A stretch of DNA of 64,000 bases, taken from assembly GCA_945876565.1 (NCBI GenBank), contig CAMCOS010000003.1:62001-126000 (forward strand), read 5' to 3'. This document shows positions 46,625-57,468 of this stretch, piece after piece. Below the pieces are notes generated by a model. It did no database searches. It had not been told where the DNA came from and was given only the letters and a program-made list of their open reading frames with translations. The translations under genes were made by a program, and so were the position numbers. This stretch comes from Lautropia mirabilis (GTDB lineage Bacteria > Pseudomonadota > Gammaproteobacteria > Burkholderiales > Burkholderiaceae_B). Positions within the stretch are counted from its first letter, which is position 1; the number at the start of each line of letters is the position of its first letter.

Positions 46625-47320
46625 CTAATCCAGAAATTTGGTAAACCGATCGACTGACTCACGCTCGGTGATGAGCGTATTCTCGATTTTGCTTGGGTCG
46701 GCTTTTCCGAGCGCCATGCAACACATCAGAATCTCTTGTTCAGGCATACCAGTGTGCTTTCGAATAATCCGGTGGTACCGATTAAATGCTGCTTGGGCAC
46801 AGGTATCTAGATCGCGTGCTCTTGCCGCCACCATGATGTTTTGCATAAAGCAACCAAAGTCTAGCCATGATCCGGTTCCCAATGTGCGGTCGATGCTAAA
46901 AACTAGACCGACTGGTGCATCGAAGAACTTAAAGTTTCTGGCGTGCTGTTGTTGCATGCCATCGTGATCGTCCTTCTTGAGGCCCAATAAGCGGTACAGA
47001 TCGAGACCAACTTTGCGTCGTCGCTCAATGTAGGGTGAGTGCCATTGTTGCGGGTAGTACTGGTACTCTTCGGTAAATTGCTCAGACGCAATCGGGTTGA
47101 GAAAGGCTTGGACAATCTCATCGCTCATGGCTGCAAGGCGCTTTCCGGTCAGCACATAGGTTTTCCAGGGCTGGGTATTTGTCCCTGATGGCGCGCGGGC
47201 AGCCACCGTGAGAATTTGCTTGATGTCTTCGCGCGCGATGGCTATCGGCAGAAATGCACGTACTGAACGCCTTGACGTAATCGCCTGATCGACGATGTGT
47301 TGGGACTCGGATTCAATCAT
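46625..47320 (-). CDS. Nitroreductase family FMN oxidoreductase
   Basis: This 231-aa flavoprotein has the N-terminal SRRSVRAFLP with the FMN-phosphate-binding arginines, AARAPSGTNTQPWKTYVLTG and a late IRKHTGMPEQEILMCCMALGKAD region. Family enzymes reduce nitro compounds, quinones or other acceptors with NAD(P)H, and the natural substrate cannot be told. Length is typical. Confidence 0.87.
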   Translation of the reverse strand: MIESESQHIVDQAITSRRSVRAFLPIAIAREDIKQILTVAARAPSGTNTQPWKTYVLTGKRLAAMSDEIVQAFLNPIASEQFTEEYQYYPQQWHSPYIERRRKVGLDLYRLLGLKKDDHDGMQQQHARNFKFFDAPVGLVFSIDRTLGTGSWLDFGCFMQNIMVAARARDLDTCAQAAFNRYHRIIRKHTGMPEQEILMCCMALGKADPSKIENTLITERESVDRFTKFLD

Positions 47321-47418
47321 TTGTGTGCAGATATACTTACGCGTGGTTTATTTAATTCGGTCGAGGCGGAATCAACCCTTGGTGAACTATACCTAATTGA
47401 CAGGCAACCGAAAGCCTT

Positions 47419-47904
47419 GTGCTTAAGTTTCCAAACGGGCGAGATAAAGTGAGCAACGACGCTAGCCGTCTAATCGAGCAAATCATCAGAACTGGCGCAT
47501 CGGACAAGCGTATCCCGGTGCTTGTGCTACTCGGTACGTCATTGAGTCGAGCTTTGGCCGAGGTTTTTGAAGGGCTGGACAGCGATGTTCTGAGGCAGGT
47601 TGTGGTGCTCGCGGGCCAGGCTACGCCAGCGCATTGGCCAGAGAGTTTGCGCTGTATTCATTTCTCTGACGATGAGCTGATCAATTCGGATGGATGTTTG
47701 TGCTGTGCGTTGGGATCTGAACTGCCCGCCGCCTTGAGCCAATTATTTTTCGGTGTGCTTAGGCGTCAACAAGAAAAAGTGGGCACGGTAGTGATCGTGA
47801 CGCTGGCTAACACTGCGGATGCTTTGGCTAACACTCTGAAGCACGCGCCGTTTTTAGGCCAGCGTTACAAGCTTTTGGTCAGTTTGCCGTCTGTGGTTGC
47901 ATGA
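47419..47904 (+). CDS. COG0523/CobW-like protein lacking the Walker A motif
   Basis: This 161-aa protein lines up with the first half of COG0523 metallochaperone GTPases. IPVLVLLGTSLSRALAEVF stands where GxLGxGKT should be. GCLCC (residues 92-96) is the family metal-binding CxCC. VVIVTLANTADALANTLKHAPFLGQRYKL matches the G3 region and what follows. The P-loop Gly-Lys-Thr is absent, so GTP hydrolysis is unlikely. GTG 47419 starts the frame, and GTG 47449 is an alternative. The C-terminal CobW domain is also missing. It may be a metal-binding relic or regulator. Confidence 0.6.
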   Translation: MLKFPNGRDKVSNDASRLIEQIIRTGASDKRIPVLVLLGTSLSRALAEVFEGLDSDVLRQVVVLAGQATPAHWPESLRCIHFSDDELINSDGCLCCALGSELPAALSQLFFGVLRRQQEKVGTVVIVTLANTADALANTLKHAPFLGQRYKLLVSLPSVVA

Positions 47905-48414
47905 TATAAACTATCCGATACATAGTTAATCCAGCTTCGATTCACGTAGTCATTCACGTAATGCCGCTGCGGTTAGCAATGACGGCTGTGATTACCACAG
48001 GCGTGCGCCGTTCCATGTATCGGTCTTAATACCTGTAGGTCTTAACACCCATATCCTGATTTGGCGGTTATCAAGAATCGTTTATCAAGAGTTGGTATCT
48101 AGTTGGGCGGTCAGAGGTGAGAAATCTCGTCTCAAAGTTCCTTGGCGACAGCAGATAGCAGAACACCGTCTTGAGTGATTTCCATAAGGCTAGCCATGTT
48201 GTGGGCACAGCCTCAGGGTCGTCGGGCGTCTGCTTGGCGGGCTACATTCACAATGACACGGTATGCATTTCGTTTTCTGCGCGGGATGGTGTGGGTTGTA
48301 GCAACGGTTGGCGCGCAGCGAAACAAGTTTCTTGCGGTGTTTTTTTGCGATGTTGTTTGTTCGATGGTTTTGGTTGCTCGGTGGCGTGATGGCAGTAATC
48401 GCGAAGAGCGAGCA
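47905..48414. other. Intergenic region, about 510 bp
   Basis: No convincing gene. Short direct repeats are present: ATTCACGTA twice near 47940-47960, GGTCTTAA twice near 48023-48047, and TTATCAAGA twice near 48068-48090. Plus-strand frames from 48171 and 48175 have no ribosome site, and the 48175 frame runs into the tRNA. Confidence 0.4.
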
Positions 48415-48439
48415 ACAAAAAACCGGCAAGAAGCCGGTT
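48415..48439 (-). terminator. Terminator of the initiator tRNA gene
   Basis: On the minus strand a 7-bp stem AACCGGC/GCCGGTT with loop TTCTT is followed by a run of T, 10 bp after the tRNA end. Confidence 0.85.
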
Positions 48440-48448
48440 TCTCTAATT

Positions 48449-48525
<77 letters not shown>

Positions 48526-48616
48526 TCTGATAAGCAGAAGTATAGCAAATCGCCGCTTGATCTTCAAGTTGGTAATTTTGTTCAATGAGTAAAGCGTTTA
48601 AGAGTTACGGAGAAAC

Positions 48617-49621
48617 ATGGAAGACCAACAAGCAATTAACGTGGTTGAGACGGCATTGCTATGTGCAGACTCCCCAATGAGCGTGGGATCGCTGCAGAAA
48701 CTATTTGAGCCCGAGCAAGTTAGTGCTCAACAAGTCAGGCAATGGCTTGAGACATTGCAAATGGGTTGGCTGGAGAGGGGATTGGAGCTAGTTGAGATTG
48801 CGACCGGCTGGCGTTTCCAAAGTAGATCGCCGATGCAACGGTTCCTGGAGCGACTGAACCCTGAGCGAGCACCTAAATACTCACGAGCAGTTCTAGAGAC
48901 ACTCGCGATTATTGCTTGGAAGCAACCAGTTACGCGCGGAGATATCGAAGCCATTCGAGGTGTGACTGTCTCGTCGCAGATTATTAAGACGCTTGAGGAT
49001 CGTGGCTGGGTGGAGACAATTGGGCATCGCGATGGGCCTGGCAGGCCCGCACTTTTGGGTACGACCAAGCTTTTTCTGGATGATCTCGGATTGAGAGCAT
49101 TGGATGAGTTGCCAGCTTTGCACTCTATTCTAGAGCTGCCGCAGCAGGAAAACAGTTTGGCGCTCAATGAGACCGCTGCAGTTCAGCTACAGCAAGGTAA
49201 TGTCGCTGACCTGTCTTCAGAGATGGAGACCAAACATGATGTGGTCGAGCATCGTGACCAAACACTTAGCTTGGCCGGGGGTGTTAGTGGTGATGGATCC
49301 AGATCCATCGAGGCACCTGTTCAGGCATTAGTGCAAGCATCAGACTCAGACTCAGACTCAGAGTCCGAGGACGCGACGGATGTTTTTGCCAGTGAGATGG
49401 ATTTGGATTTCAGGCTGTCTGAGGATGGTGCTCAAGATTCGGATGGAGATAACCAGGCTCCGGGGTTTGCAGGAGACGATAGAAAGCCCCATGAAGAAGT
49501 AGCACTTGCCACGGCAAGTGAGTTTGCGTCAACAGACACTCAAATTAGCGTTCAACGTGACGCTGACCAAACCCAATACGAAGACAATTCCTTCAATATT
49601 TCCAAGCGCGAATCGGAGTAA
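48617..49621 (+). CDS. scpB: Segregation and condensation protein ScpB
   Basis: ScpB forms the SMC-ScpAB condensin complex for chromosome segregation. Residues 1-175 match the family: tandem winged helices with [28 protein letters not shown] and [25 protein letters not shown]. The protein is 334 aa long, much longer than the usual 190-220. Residues 185-334 are an acidic, low-complexity tail with an [11 protein letters not shown] run (6-bp repeats GACTCA). It reads into rluB with a 2-bp gap. Confidence 0.93.
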   Translation: MEDQQAINVVETALLCADSPMSVGSLQKLFEPEQVSAQQVRQWLETLQMGWLERGLELVEIATGWRFQSRSPMQRFLERLNPERAPKYSRAVLETLAIIAWKQPVTRGDIEAIRGVTVSSQIIKTLEDRGWVETIGHRDGPGRPALLGTTKLFLDDLGLRALDELPALHSILELPQQENSLALNETAAVQLQQGNVADLSSEMETKHDVVEHRDQTLSLAGGVSGDGSRSIEAPVQALVQASDSDSDSESEDATDVFASEMDLDFRLSEDGAQDSDGDNQAPGFAGDDRKPHEEVALATASEFASTDTQISVQRDADQTQYEDNSFNISKRESE

Positions 49622-49623
49622 TC

Positions 49624-51189
49624 GTGACCATCAATGAACATGACAATGAGGCACACAAATCCAGTGCTGGCGCCACACCGGACTCAGCTGGCGCCAGCAC
49701 TGAAATGAAAGATTCCGCATCGCAGACAAAACCTGCTCGTGAAAAGCGATCCAAGTCGAGCAAGTTGCGAGCACCGTTTCGGCGCCGACGTAATCAGGCG
49801 ACCGTCGCTGATCCGCAATCTTATCAACGCGAGCCAGGCGAGGCCGTGCAGAATAGGCAAAGCGAACAAGGCCAAACTGAGCAAGACGCGATGGCTGAGC
49901 ATGCTGCGGCAGTCGATGATTCGCCTGCGGCAGCGCTGAACTATCTGGAGGCCACGCCGAAGACAGCGCAACGGTTGGGTAAGTATTTGCAAAGCGAAGT
50001 GCTCATGCCAAAGTTGCACAAGGTTCTTGCTCAAGTTGGCATTGGTTCTCGCCGGGAGATGGAAGAGCTGATCATCGCTGGGCGAGTTTCGGTCAATGGC
50101 GAGCCAGCGCATATTGGTCAGCGCGTTGGCAGTAATGATGTTGTTCGAGTAAACGGTAAGCCCGTTAATCGCAGCGCAAGCAAAAAGCCGCCTCGCGTGG
50201 TGCTCTATCACAAGCCAGCTGGTGAAATTGTTAGCCACGATGACCCCGAGGGTCGTGCAACGGTGTTTTCTCGATTGCCTCGCATGAAGGTCGGGAAGTG
50301 GCTCTCCATTGGTCGCCTTGATTTAAATACTGAAGGTTTGTTGATTTTGACGACCTCTGGTGACTTGGCCAATCGGTTGATGCATCCACGCTATGGTAAC
50401 GAGCGAGAGTATGCGGTGCGTGTTTTGGGTGAGCTCACGGACGATATCCGGGCCAGGTTATTGGACGGTGTGGAGCTCGAAGACGGTGTAGCAAAGTTCG
50501 GAAGTGTCGAGTTTTTGGGTGGTGAGGGAAGCAACCGCTGGTATCGGGTGACCCTGCAAGAGGGCAGAAACCGCGAGGTTCGTCGAGTTTTTGAGTCGGT
50601 TGGTTTGACTGTCAGCCGATTGATTCGGACACGCTTCGGTGAGGTGGTGTTGCCGAGCAATTTGCGTCGTGGACGATGGGAAGAGCTCAGTGGGGATCTC
50701 GTCAATGCATTGCTTGTGCAGGTTGGCCTGCTTCAGGATGAGGACGAGGCGGGGGCCAAACGTGGCGGGCGTAGTCGCCAGCCAAAACAACCAGTCAGTC
50801 ATGATAGCGCGATGCCCCCTGGCTACGGTGCTCAAAAGCAAGCCTTATTGCCTGCTGACCAAGGCCGCAGGAGTGCTAGCAGGCCCAATTCTGGTAAGGG
50901 TGGGCACGCTCCCAACCCTTTGACCACGTCCGCATTGTCAGTCAATGGTGGGTTCGCTAATGGGCATCCCGGACCGTCAGCTGCAGGCCGCAAGAGCCGA
51001 GGCGGCCCGGCGGCGGGGCAGTTTGCCGGCGCACGAGGCAAAAGTAAAGGCCCTAAAAAAACATCCCAGCCAATGGCGGGTAAGTCTCAAGGGGCGCGCG
51101 AAGGCGGCAACGTCCGGCGGGATGATGATTGGCAACCTTCAGGTGCTAAGGCGCATGAATCCCGCCTTGGATTTTTAAAGAACCGTTAA
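49624..51189 (+). CDS. rluB: 23S rRNA pseudouridine(2605) synthase RluB
   Basis: This enzyme makes pseudouridine at 23S rRNA position 2605. It starts with GTG 49624. Residues 1-125 are polar and disordered. An S4 RNA-binding domain follows (about 130-185, [27 protein letters not shown]), then the catalytic domain with [14 protein letters not shown], catalytic Asp233. From residue 375 a long basic Gly/Ser/Arg-rich tail follows. The 521-aa total is about twice the E. coli enzyme, the extra length being low complexity. Confidence 0.93.
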   Translation: MTINEHDNEAHKSSAGATPDSAGASTEMKDSASQTKPAREKRSKSSKLRAPFRRRRNQATVADPQSYQREPGEAVQNRQSEQGQTEQDAMAEHAAAVDDSPAAALNYLEATPKTAQRLGKYLQSEVLMPKLHKVLAQVGIGSRREMEELIIAGRVSVNGEPAHIGQRVGSNDVVRVNGKPVNRSASKKPPRVVLYHKPAGEIVSHDDPEGRATVFSRLPRMKVGKWLSIGRLDLNTEGLLILTTSGDLANRLMHPRYGNEREYAVRVLGELTDDIRARLLDGVELEDGVAKFGSVEFLGGEGSNRWYRVTLQEGRNREVRRVFESVGLTVSRLIRTRFGEVVLPSNLRRGRWEELSGDLVNALLVQVGLLQDEDEAGAKRGGRSRQPKQPVSHDSAMPPGYGAQKQALLPADQGRRSASRPNSGKGGHAPNPLTTSALSVNGGFANGHPGPSAAGRKSRGGPAAGQFAGARGKSKGPKKTSQPMAGKSQGAREGGNVRRDDDWQPSGAKAHESRLGFLKNR

Positions 51190-51272
51190 GTTATTGGTAG
51201 TTACGGAATTTTCGATCGCTACTTGTGGTTTTAATCATGCTACAATTTTTCACTGAATGTACGATCATTGAA

Positions 51273-51295
51273 AAAACTCGCACGGTGCGAGTTTT
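51273..51295 (+). terminator. Hairpin after rluB
   Basis: Perfect 11-bp arms AAAACTCGCAC and GTGCGAGTTTT around a single base end in TTTT. It probably ends the scpB-rluB transcript or forms the first stem of the rimP leader. Confidence 0.65.
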
Positions 51296-51316
51296 GTAAG
51301 AATCGTCGCCGGATAC

Positions 51317-51346
51317 AAATGGGCTGTTCAACAGCCCATTTTTTTT
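51317..51346 (+). promoter_or_regulatory. Attenuator-like terminator in the rimP leader
   Basis: Arms AAATGGGCTGTT and AACAGCCCATTT are followed by eight T in all (51339-51346), and the rimP ATG comes only 5 bases later. Any transcript that expresses rimP from upstream must read through it. This fits the class of terminators reported in rimP leaders, so regulated attenuation of the nusA operon is likely. Confidence 0.75.
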
Positions 51347-51351
51347 AGGGC

Positions 51352-51852
51352 ATGAAAGACTTAGTCGAGCTAACCCGCGAAGCCATCGCTGGAATGGATC
51401 TGGAACTTGTTGATGTTGAGCGCGCACCGCTTGGGTTGTTGCGTGTCACGATCGATCGTCCGTTTTCAGGTCAAGTCGGTGCGATTTCGGATGTCAAAAT
51501 CGAAGATTGTGAGCGAGTCTCACGGCAGTTGTCTCGGGTTTACGAAGTTGAGGGAGTTGACTATCGACGACTAGAGGTTGGGTCGCCAGGCGTCGACAGA
51601 CCGCTGAAGTCCGAGCGGGATTTTGAGCGATTTGTGGGTGAGCGCATTGACCTTAAGTTGCGGGAAGCTGTCGAGAACCGTAGGTCTTTCCAGGGTGTTT
51701 TGCAGCTGTCTTCTGAGCAGGGCAGCGCAAAACGTTTTGTAGTCGAGTATCAAGAGAACAAGGGTGTGATTAAACAGGTGGCGTTCGGTTTGATGGATGT
51801 TGAGCGTGCCAAGCTTGATCCGCTCCTAGATTTCAAGGGTAGAAAGCGATGA
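51352..51852 (+). CDS. rimP: Ribosome maturation factor RimP
   Basis: This 166-aa protein is needed for 30S subunit assembly. Marks include [24 protein letters not shown], and [26 protein letters not shown]. The C-terminal SH3-like domain follows. AGGGC directly precedes the ATG. It overlaps nusA by 4 bp (ATGA). Confidence 0.94.
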   Translation: MKDLVELTREAIAGMDLELVDVERAPLGLLRVTIDRPFSGQVGAISDVKIEDCERVSRQLSRVYEVEGVDYRRLEVGSPGVDRPLKSERDFERFVGERIDLKLREAVENRRSFQGVLQLSSEQGSAKRFVVEYQENKGVIKQVAFGLMDVERAKLDPLLDFKGRKR

Positions 51853-53330
51853 GTCGCGAAATTTTGTTGCTAGTTGATGCGCTGGCGCGCGAAAAAAACG
51901 TCAGCCGAGAGGTTGTGTTCGATGCACTTGAGGGCGCATTGGCTTCGGCCATGAAGAAACGGTTTGACCATGATGCGGATATTCGTGTTGCGGTGGATCG
52001 TGCCACCGGCGAGCACGAGGGGTTTCGTCGTTGGCTGGTTGTCCCAGATGAAGCTGGACTACAGGAGCCGGATCGTCAAGAGCTATTGACCGATGCACAA
52101 GAGTCTATTCCTGATATTCAGGTTGGCGAGTACATCGAAGAAGCAGTTGAGCCTGTAGAGTTCGGTCGGATCGGTGCCCAGGCGGCAAAGCAGGCGATTT
52201 TGCAGCGAATTCGAGACGCAGAGCGTGAGCAAATGCTCAATGATTTTCTTGAGCGTGGCGAAATGATCGTGTCTGGCACCCTTAAGCGCATGGATAAGGG
52301 CGATGCCATCGTTGAGGTTGGCAAAATCGAAGCGCGACTGCCAAGAAGCGAAATGATCCCCAAAGAAAATCTGCGGCTAGGTGATCGTGTTCGTGCTTGG
52401 GTTTTGCGCATTGACCGCGCGGCCAGAGGTCAGCAAGTGATTCTGTCTCGCACAGCGGCTGAGTTCATCAAACAATTGTTTGAAAACGAGGTGCCAGAGA
52501 TTGAGCAGGGTTTGCTAGAGATTAAAGGCGCGGCTCGCGACCCAGGTGTGCGGGCCAAGATCGCTGTCATTGCATATGACAATCGCATTGATCCAATTGG
52601 AACCTGCGTCGGTATGCGTGGTTCGCGCGTCACCGCTGTGCGCAACGAGCTCGGTGGCGAGCAAGTCGATATTGTTCTTTGGTCTGAGGACCCTGCGCAA
52701 TTCGTGATTGGTGCGTTGGCACCGGCAAACATCGAGTCTATTCTGGTCGACGAGGACCGGCATGCCATGGACGTCGTTGTTGATGCAGAGAACTTGCCCA
52801 AGGCAATTGGGTCACGGGGGCAAAACGTCCGTCTTGCCTCTGATTTGACCGGGTGGCAGATCAACATCATGACGCCTGAAGAAAGTGAGAACCGTCAGGC
52901 ACAAGAGCGCAGCCAGTTGCGTGTCACGTTTATGGATAAGCTCGATGTTGATGAGGAAGTCGCCGACATCTTGATTGATGAGGGATTCACTGGGCTCGAA
53001 GAAATCGCCTATGTTCCGATGTCGGAACTGCAGGAGATCGAGGCATTTGATGTGGACACCATTAATGAGCTGCGCAACCGAGCCCGTAATGCGCTTTTAA
53101 CCGAGGCGATTGTTCAGGAAGAGCGCGTTGAGTCTGCTCAGGACTTGCTCAATATTGAGGGTATGACAACCGAGCTGGTTGCCAAACTAAGCGAGCACGG
53201 TATCAATTCCCGCGATGATCTGGCTGATTTGGCAACCGATGAGCTTGCTGAAATGGCTGGTTTGTCGGTTGATCAGGCGGCTGAGTTCATCATGGCGGCC
53301 CGTGCTCACTGGTTCGAAGACCAGCAATGA
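51849..53330 (+). CDS. nusA: Transcription termination/antitermination factor NusA
   Basis: This 493-aa RNA polymerase-binding factor has the NusA N-terminal domain (1-130, [34 protein letters not shown]) and the S1 domain (about 135-200). Two KH domains (about 205-345) contain [27 protein letters not shown] and [17 protein letters not shown]. Two acidic helix-hairpin repeats (350-493) bind the polymerase alpha subunit. All domains of the proteobacterial form are present. Confidence 0.97.
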   Translation: MSREILLLVDALAREKNVSREVVFDALEGALASAMKKRFDHDADIRVAVDRATGEHEGFRRWLVVPDEAGLQEPDRQELLTDAQESIPDIQVGEYIEEAVEPVEFGRIGAQAAKQAILQRIRDAEREQMLNDFLERGEMIVSGTLKRMDKGDAIVEVGKIEARLPRSEMIPKENLRLGDRVRAWVLRIDRAARGQQVILSRTAAEFIKQLFENEVPEIEQGLLEIKGAARDPGVRAKIAVIAYDNRIDPIGTCVGMRGSRVTAVRNELGGEQVDIVLWSEDPAQFVIGALAPANIESILVDEDRHAMDVVVDAENLPKAIGSRGQNVRLASDLTGWQINIMTPEESENRQAQERSQLRVTFMDKLDVDEEVADILIDEGFTGLEEIAYVPMSELQEIEAFDVDTINELRNRARNALLTEAIVQEERVESAQDLLNIEGMTTELVAKLSEHGINSRDDLADLATDELAEMAGLSVDQAAEFIMAARAHWFEDQQ

Positions 53331-53409
53331 AGAGCTAGCGTAGTGTGATGGTTCGTGATGTTTCAGTACTGATGGTGTCACGAGCCAATTCAAGGTAAGA
53401 GAGAGTCTA

Positions 53410-56271
53410 ATGTCGAGTACTACCGTTGCCCAGTTTGCCAATGAACTGAAGATGCCAGCCGAGGTGCTGCTTGAACAGTTGCGTGCAGCGGGTGTGAGTG
53501 TTGCGTCCGCGGATGATGCTGTGTCTGAGGGAGATAAAGCGCAGTTGCTCGAATCGTTGCGTCGATCGCATGGCGCTAAAGATGAAAAGAAGATCACGCT
53601 CACGCGTCGACAAACGTCTGAGATTCGGCAAGCCGACTCAGCGGGGCGTTCGCGCACCATTCAGGTCGAAGTTCGCAAAAAGCGGGTGTTTGTAAAGCGA
53701 GACCTTGCTTCGGACGTAAGTGATACAGCGACGGCAGAGGTGCCACAAGACTCGATGGCCACCGAACCGGTAACAGAGCCGGTAACCGGTGACGTGTTGC
53801 TGCACACCAATACTGAGATCCCCGGTTTGAGTGATCTCGTCGAACAGGGCGCGGTTGCACAAGAGCCAGTTTCCGAAGCGGCTGCGCCGTCTGAAGTGAC
53901 TAAGGCAGTTTTGACAACGCCCGCAGAAGACTCTAAGGAACAAACCGAGTCTGTCCAACAGGTTTCAACACAGTCCGATTCGGTCCCTGAGTTGGCTCTG
54001 GAACCTGTTGCTGATCAAGAACCTGTTGCTGATCAAGAACCTGTTGCTGAGCAAGAACCTGTTGCTGAGCAAGAACCCGTTGCGCATGCTGCAGCGAAGG
54101 TTTCCGAACCCATCGTTGTTCTAGAGACTCAGGCGAGTGCGCCCTTAGCTCAAGCTAGCCAGCTAGTCAGGGAAGAAGCGAAACGCAAGTCCGAGCGTGA
54201 AGCGGCTGCGTTGCGTGATATGCTGAATCGACCTAAAAAGGTTTTGCGGGCCGAGCCAGAGGCTGACCCGTCTGCCATCAAAGGGACTTTGCATAAGCCG
54301 GCTGGCACAAAGGCCACAGATAAGAAAGCTGACGGTGCTAAAAAGACAATCAAGTCGGGTACGGTTGCTTCGACATGGTCAGAAGAGGCCGGTCGCAAAA
54401 AGCCAACGGGCAAACAAGCGCTTGCGCCAGCGCGTGACGGTTGGCGTGCAGGCAAGGGCGGCAAGTCCAATAAGCGTGGCAAGGGCGCTCAGATACAAGA
54501 GGCAGCACCAGTCGAGTTTGTGGTGCGTGAGATCCACGTGCCGGAGACCATTACAGTTGCTGATTTGGCGCACAAAATGTCGGTCAAGGCCGCTGAGGTG
54601 ATTAAGCATTTGATGAAGCTTGGTCAGATGGTCACCATTAACCAGGTGCTTGATCAAGAGACTGCCATGATTGTGGTCGAGGAACTCGGTCATACCGCAG
54701 TGGCTGCCAAGCTTGATGACCCAGAGGCGTTCCTTGACGAAGCAGACACCGTGGTATTTGAGGAAAGGCCACGCGCCCCAGTGGTGACGGTGATGGGCCA
54801 CGTTGATCACGGCAAAACTTCGCTGCTCGACTACATCCGTCGTGCCAAGGTGGCTTCTGGAGAAGCCGGTGGCATTACCCAGCACATTGGCGCATACCAC
54901 GTGGAGACGGACCGTGGGATTGTGACGTTTTTGGATACACCTGGCCACGAGGCATTTACGGCCATGCGTGCGCGTGGCGCCAAAGCAACCGATATCGTGA
55001 TTCTGGTGGTTGCCGCCGACGACGGTGTGATGCCGCAGACCCGTGAAGCGATCCATCATGCGAAAGCTGCGGGTGTGCCCTTGGTGGTGGCAGTCAATAA
55101 AATTGACAAGCCTGAAGCCAATCCTGAGCGTGTCAAGCAAGAGCTAGTAGGCGAGCAGGTTGTGCCAGAAGAGTACGGCGGTGATGTTCCTTTTGTGCCG
55201 GTCTCAGCCAAGACTGGGCAAGGGATTGATGAGTTGCTTGAGAACGTCTTGCTACAGGCTGAGATTCTTGAGTTAAAGGCCTCGGTTGATTCTTTAGCCA
55301 AGGGGCTCGTGATCGAAGCTCGTCTGGACAAAGGGCGTGGCCCGGTCGCTACTGTGCTGGTTCAATCAGGCACCCTAAATCGCGGTGACGTGGTTTTGGC
55401 TGGTGCGAGCTTTGGACGCGTTCGAGCCATGCTCGATGAGAATGGCAAACAGATACAGTCTGCCGGACCTTCGATTCCTGTTGAGATTCAGGGCTTGACT
55501 GAGGTGCCAGCAGCGGGTGATGAGATCATTGCGCTGGCTGATGAGCGAAAGGCACGTGAGATCGCGCTGTTCCGTCAAGGAAAGTTCCGCGATGTGAAGT
55601 TAGCCAAGCAGCAAGCGGCCAAGCTTGAGTCCATGTTCGATCAGGTTGTTGAAGGTATGCAAACCTTGTCGTTGATCGTCAAGACGGACGTGCAAGGCTC
55701 TCAGGAAGCACTGGTCTCTGCATTGCTCAAGTTGGCGACTGAGGAAGTGAAAGTGCAGGTCGTGCACGCGGCTGTTGGCGGCGTCTCGGAAAGTGATGTC
55801 AACCTGGCCATTGCCTCGGGTGCAGTCGTGATTGGTTTTAATGTTCGTGCCGATCAAAGTGCCAAGAAGCTCGCTGAAAACAATGGCGTTGATATTCGCT
55901 ACTACAACATTATTTATGACGCCGTGGACGAGGTCAAAGCCGCGATGTCGGGCATGCTTGCGCCGGAACGGCGTGAAGAAGTGATTGGTATGGTCGATGT
56001 TCGCGAGGTTTACACGATTTCCAAGATTGGAACGGTGGCCGGTTGCATGGTCATCGAAGGTCATGTGCGCCGTGATTCGCAGCTTCGTCTGCTCAGAGAT
56101 AACGTCGTCATGTGGACTGGATATATTGACTCGCTGCGTCGCTTTAAAGACGATGTCAAAGAGGTGAAATCTGGATTTGATTGTGGTATTACCTTAAAGA
56201 ACAACAACGACATCAAAGTGGGTGACCAGTTTGAGGTCTTTGAGGTTCGAGAAGTGGCTAGGTCACTTTGA
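53410..56271 (+). CDS. infB: Translation initiation factor IF-2
   Basis: This 953-aa GTPase brings initiator tRNA to the 30S subunit. The IF2-N module is at residues 1-50. A long variable charged region (to about 375) includes a six-residue tandem repeat. A second IF2-N module lies near 375-425, and the G domain starts with GHVDHGKT at 463, then DTPGHEAF and NKIDKPEA. Domains II-IV follow. AAGGTAAGAG precedes the ATG. Confidence 0.97.
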   Translation: MSSTTVAQFANELKMPAEVLLEQLRAAGVSVASADDAVSEGDKAQLLESLRRSHGAKDEKKITLTRRQTSEIRQADSAGRSRTIQVEVRKKRVFVKRDLASDVSDTATAEVPQDSMATEPVTEPVTGDVLLHTNTEIPGLSDLVEQGAVAQEPVSEAAAPSEVTKAVLTTPAEDSKEQTESVQQVSTQSDSVPELALEPVADQEPVADQEPVAEQEPVAEQEPVAHAAAKVSEPIVVLETQASAPLAQASQLVREEAKRKSEREAAALRDMLNRPKKVLRAEPEADPSAIKGTLHKPAGTKATDKKADGAKKTIKSGTVASTWSEEAGRKKPTGKQALAPARDGWRAGKGGKSNKRGKGAQIQEAAPVEFVVREIHVPETITVADLAHKMSVKAAEVIKHLMKLGQMVTINQVLDQETAMIVVEELGHTAVAAKLDDPEAFLDEADTVVFEERPRAPVVTVMGHVDHGKTSLLDYIRRAKVASGEAGGITQHIGAYHVETDRGIVTFLDTPGHEAFTAMRARGAKATDIVILVVAADDGVMPQTREAIHHAKAAGVPLVVAVNKIDKPEANPERVKQELVGEQVVPEEYGGDVPFVPVSAKTGQGIDELLENVLLQAEILELKASVDSLAKGLVIEARLDKGRGPVATVLVQSGTLNRGDVVLAGASFGRVRAMLDENGKQIQSAGPSIPVEIQGLTEVPAAGDEIIALADERKAREIALFRQGKFRDVKLAKQQAAKLESMFDQVVEGMQTLSLIVKTDVQGSQEALVSALLKLATEEVKVQVVHAAVGGVSESDVNLAIASGAVVIGFNVRADQSAKKLAENNGVDIRYYNIIYDAVDEVKAAMSGMLAPERREEVIGMVDVREVYTISKIGTVAGCMVIEGHVRRDSQLRLLRDNVVMWTGYIDSLRRFKDDVKEVKSGFDCGITLKNNNDIKVGDQFEVFEVREVARSL
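54001..54084 (+). repeat. 18-bp tandem repeat in infB
   Basis: GAACCTGTTGCTGATCAA occurs twice, then GAACCTGTTGCTGAGCAA twice, then a partial fifth copy. It encodes [12 protein letters not shown] in the disordered N-terminal part of IF-2. Copy-number change would stay in frame. Confidence 0.95.
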
Positions 56272-56281
56272 GGTTTTTGTG

Positions 56282-56671
56282 ATGACACGGCATAAACAGA
56301 AGGTCGCGGGCGGGCGAAACATCCGCCTAGCTGATCAGATCCAGAAAGACTTGGCGCACTTGATTCAGAGAGAAATCGATACGGCTAAGGCGGGTCTGAT
56401 CACCCTGTCCGGTGTCGAGTTGTCGGCAGATTACGCGCACGCCAAGGTGTACTACACCGTGCTCGGTGCTGAGCCGGCGTTTGCCCAGAAGGCACTCGAT
56501 GATAAAGCTGGGTGGTTGCATGCCCAGTTATTTAAGATGCTCCATATCCACACGGTGCCAACTTTGCGGTTCTTCCACGATCCACAGGTAGAGCATGGCA
56601 TTGAGATGTCCAAGCTGATTGATCGTGCCAACGCAGACCAGTCTCTGCCTAATCACGATAGTGACAACTGA
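56282..56671 (+). CDS. rbfA: Ribosome-binding factor A
   Basis: This 129-aa KH-fold protein is needed for 16S rRNA maturation in the 30S subunit. Marks: [36 protein letters not shown] and [21 protein letters not shown] chose ATG 56282, with GTG 56279 possible. The frame start at 56222 lies inside infB. Confidence 0.94.
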   Translation: MTRHKQKVAGGRNIRLADQIQKDLAHLIQREIDTAKAGLITLSGVELSADYAHAKVYYTVLGAEPAFAQKALDDKAGWLHAQLFKMLHIHTVPTLRFFHDPQVEHGIEMSKLIDRANADQSLPNHDSDN

Positions 56672-56699
56672 GTGGTGCTTGTGAGTTTGGAAGGCGCTA

Positions 56700-57443
56700 A
56701 TGCGTAAACGTCGTGGTCAAGTCATTGACGGGCTCGTTCTGGTGAACAAGCCGGTTGACTGGTCCAGCAACCAGATGTTGCAGCGTGTAAAACGCCTGAT
56801 TGATGCTCAAAAGGCGGGTCACACGGGCACGTTAGATCCCTTTGCAACAGGACTGTTGATTTGTTGTCTTGGCAAGGCAACCAAACTAGCTGGCAAGATG
56901 CTGGACGCCGACAAGCAGTACGTCGCAACCCTGAAGTTCGGTCAAGAGACCGACTCGGGTGATCTGACCGGTGTTGTGACGGTTGATCTGGAGTCGGAGT
57001 TTGTCAGGCCCAGTGAACAACGTTTGCTCGAGGTGTTGCAACAATTTGTCGGTAGCATCACCCAAGTGCCGCCAATGACTTCGGCGCTTAAGCATAAAGG
57101 CAAGCCTTTGTACGAATACGCCCGACAGGGCATAGAAATTGAGCGTCAGCCTCGGCAAGTCATGATTCATGGTCTTAGTTTGCTTGAGTTTGATGGTTTA
57201 AGCGCCACGGTTTCGGTTGACTGCAGCAAGGGCACTTATATCCGTATATTGGCTCAGGATATCGGTCGTGCGTTGGGTGTGCGCGCCCATCTAGTGGCTT
57301 TGAAGCGCACTCGTATTGGTCCCTTCAGACTCGAGGATGCTTGGAGTTTGCAGGCATTGGAGTCGATTGAATCCGCTACTGAAGCGGTGCTTGGAGTTGA
57401 ACAATTGCCTGAGCCATACCGGTTAGCGTCGATGGTTCAGTAA
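56700..57443 (+). CDS. truB: tRNA pseudouridine(55) synthase TruB
   Basis: This 247-aa enzyme makes pseudouridine 55 in the T-loop of tRNAs. The catalytic Asp46 is in GHTGTLDPFATGLL, followed by KQYVATLKFGQETDSGD and SALKHKGKPLYEYARQG. VSVDCSKGTYIRILAQDIGRALGVRAHLVALKRTRIGPF comes in the second half. It is slightly shorter than E. coli TruB because it lacks most of the C-terminal PUA domain. Confidence 0.95.
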   Translation: MRKRRGQVIDGLVLVNKPVDWSSNQMLQRVKRLIDAQKAGHTGTLDPFATGLLICCLGKATKLAGKMLDADKQYVATLKFGQETDSGDLTGVVTVDLESEFVRPSEQRLLEVLQQFVGSITQVPPMTSALKHKGKPLYEYARQGIEIERQPRQVMIHGLSLLEFDGLSATVSVDCSKGTYIRILAQDIGRALGVRAHLVALKRTRIGPFRLEDAWSLQALESIESATEAVLGVEQLPEPYRLASMVQ

Positions 57444-57468
57444 TTTATTGATTTATAAGGAAATATTT

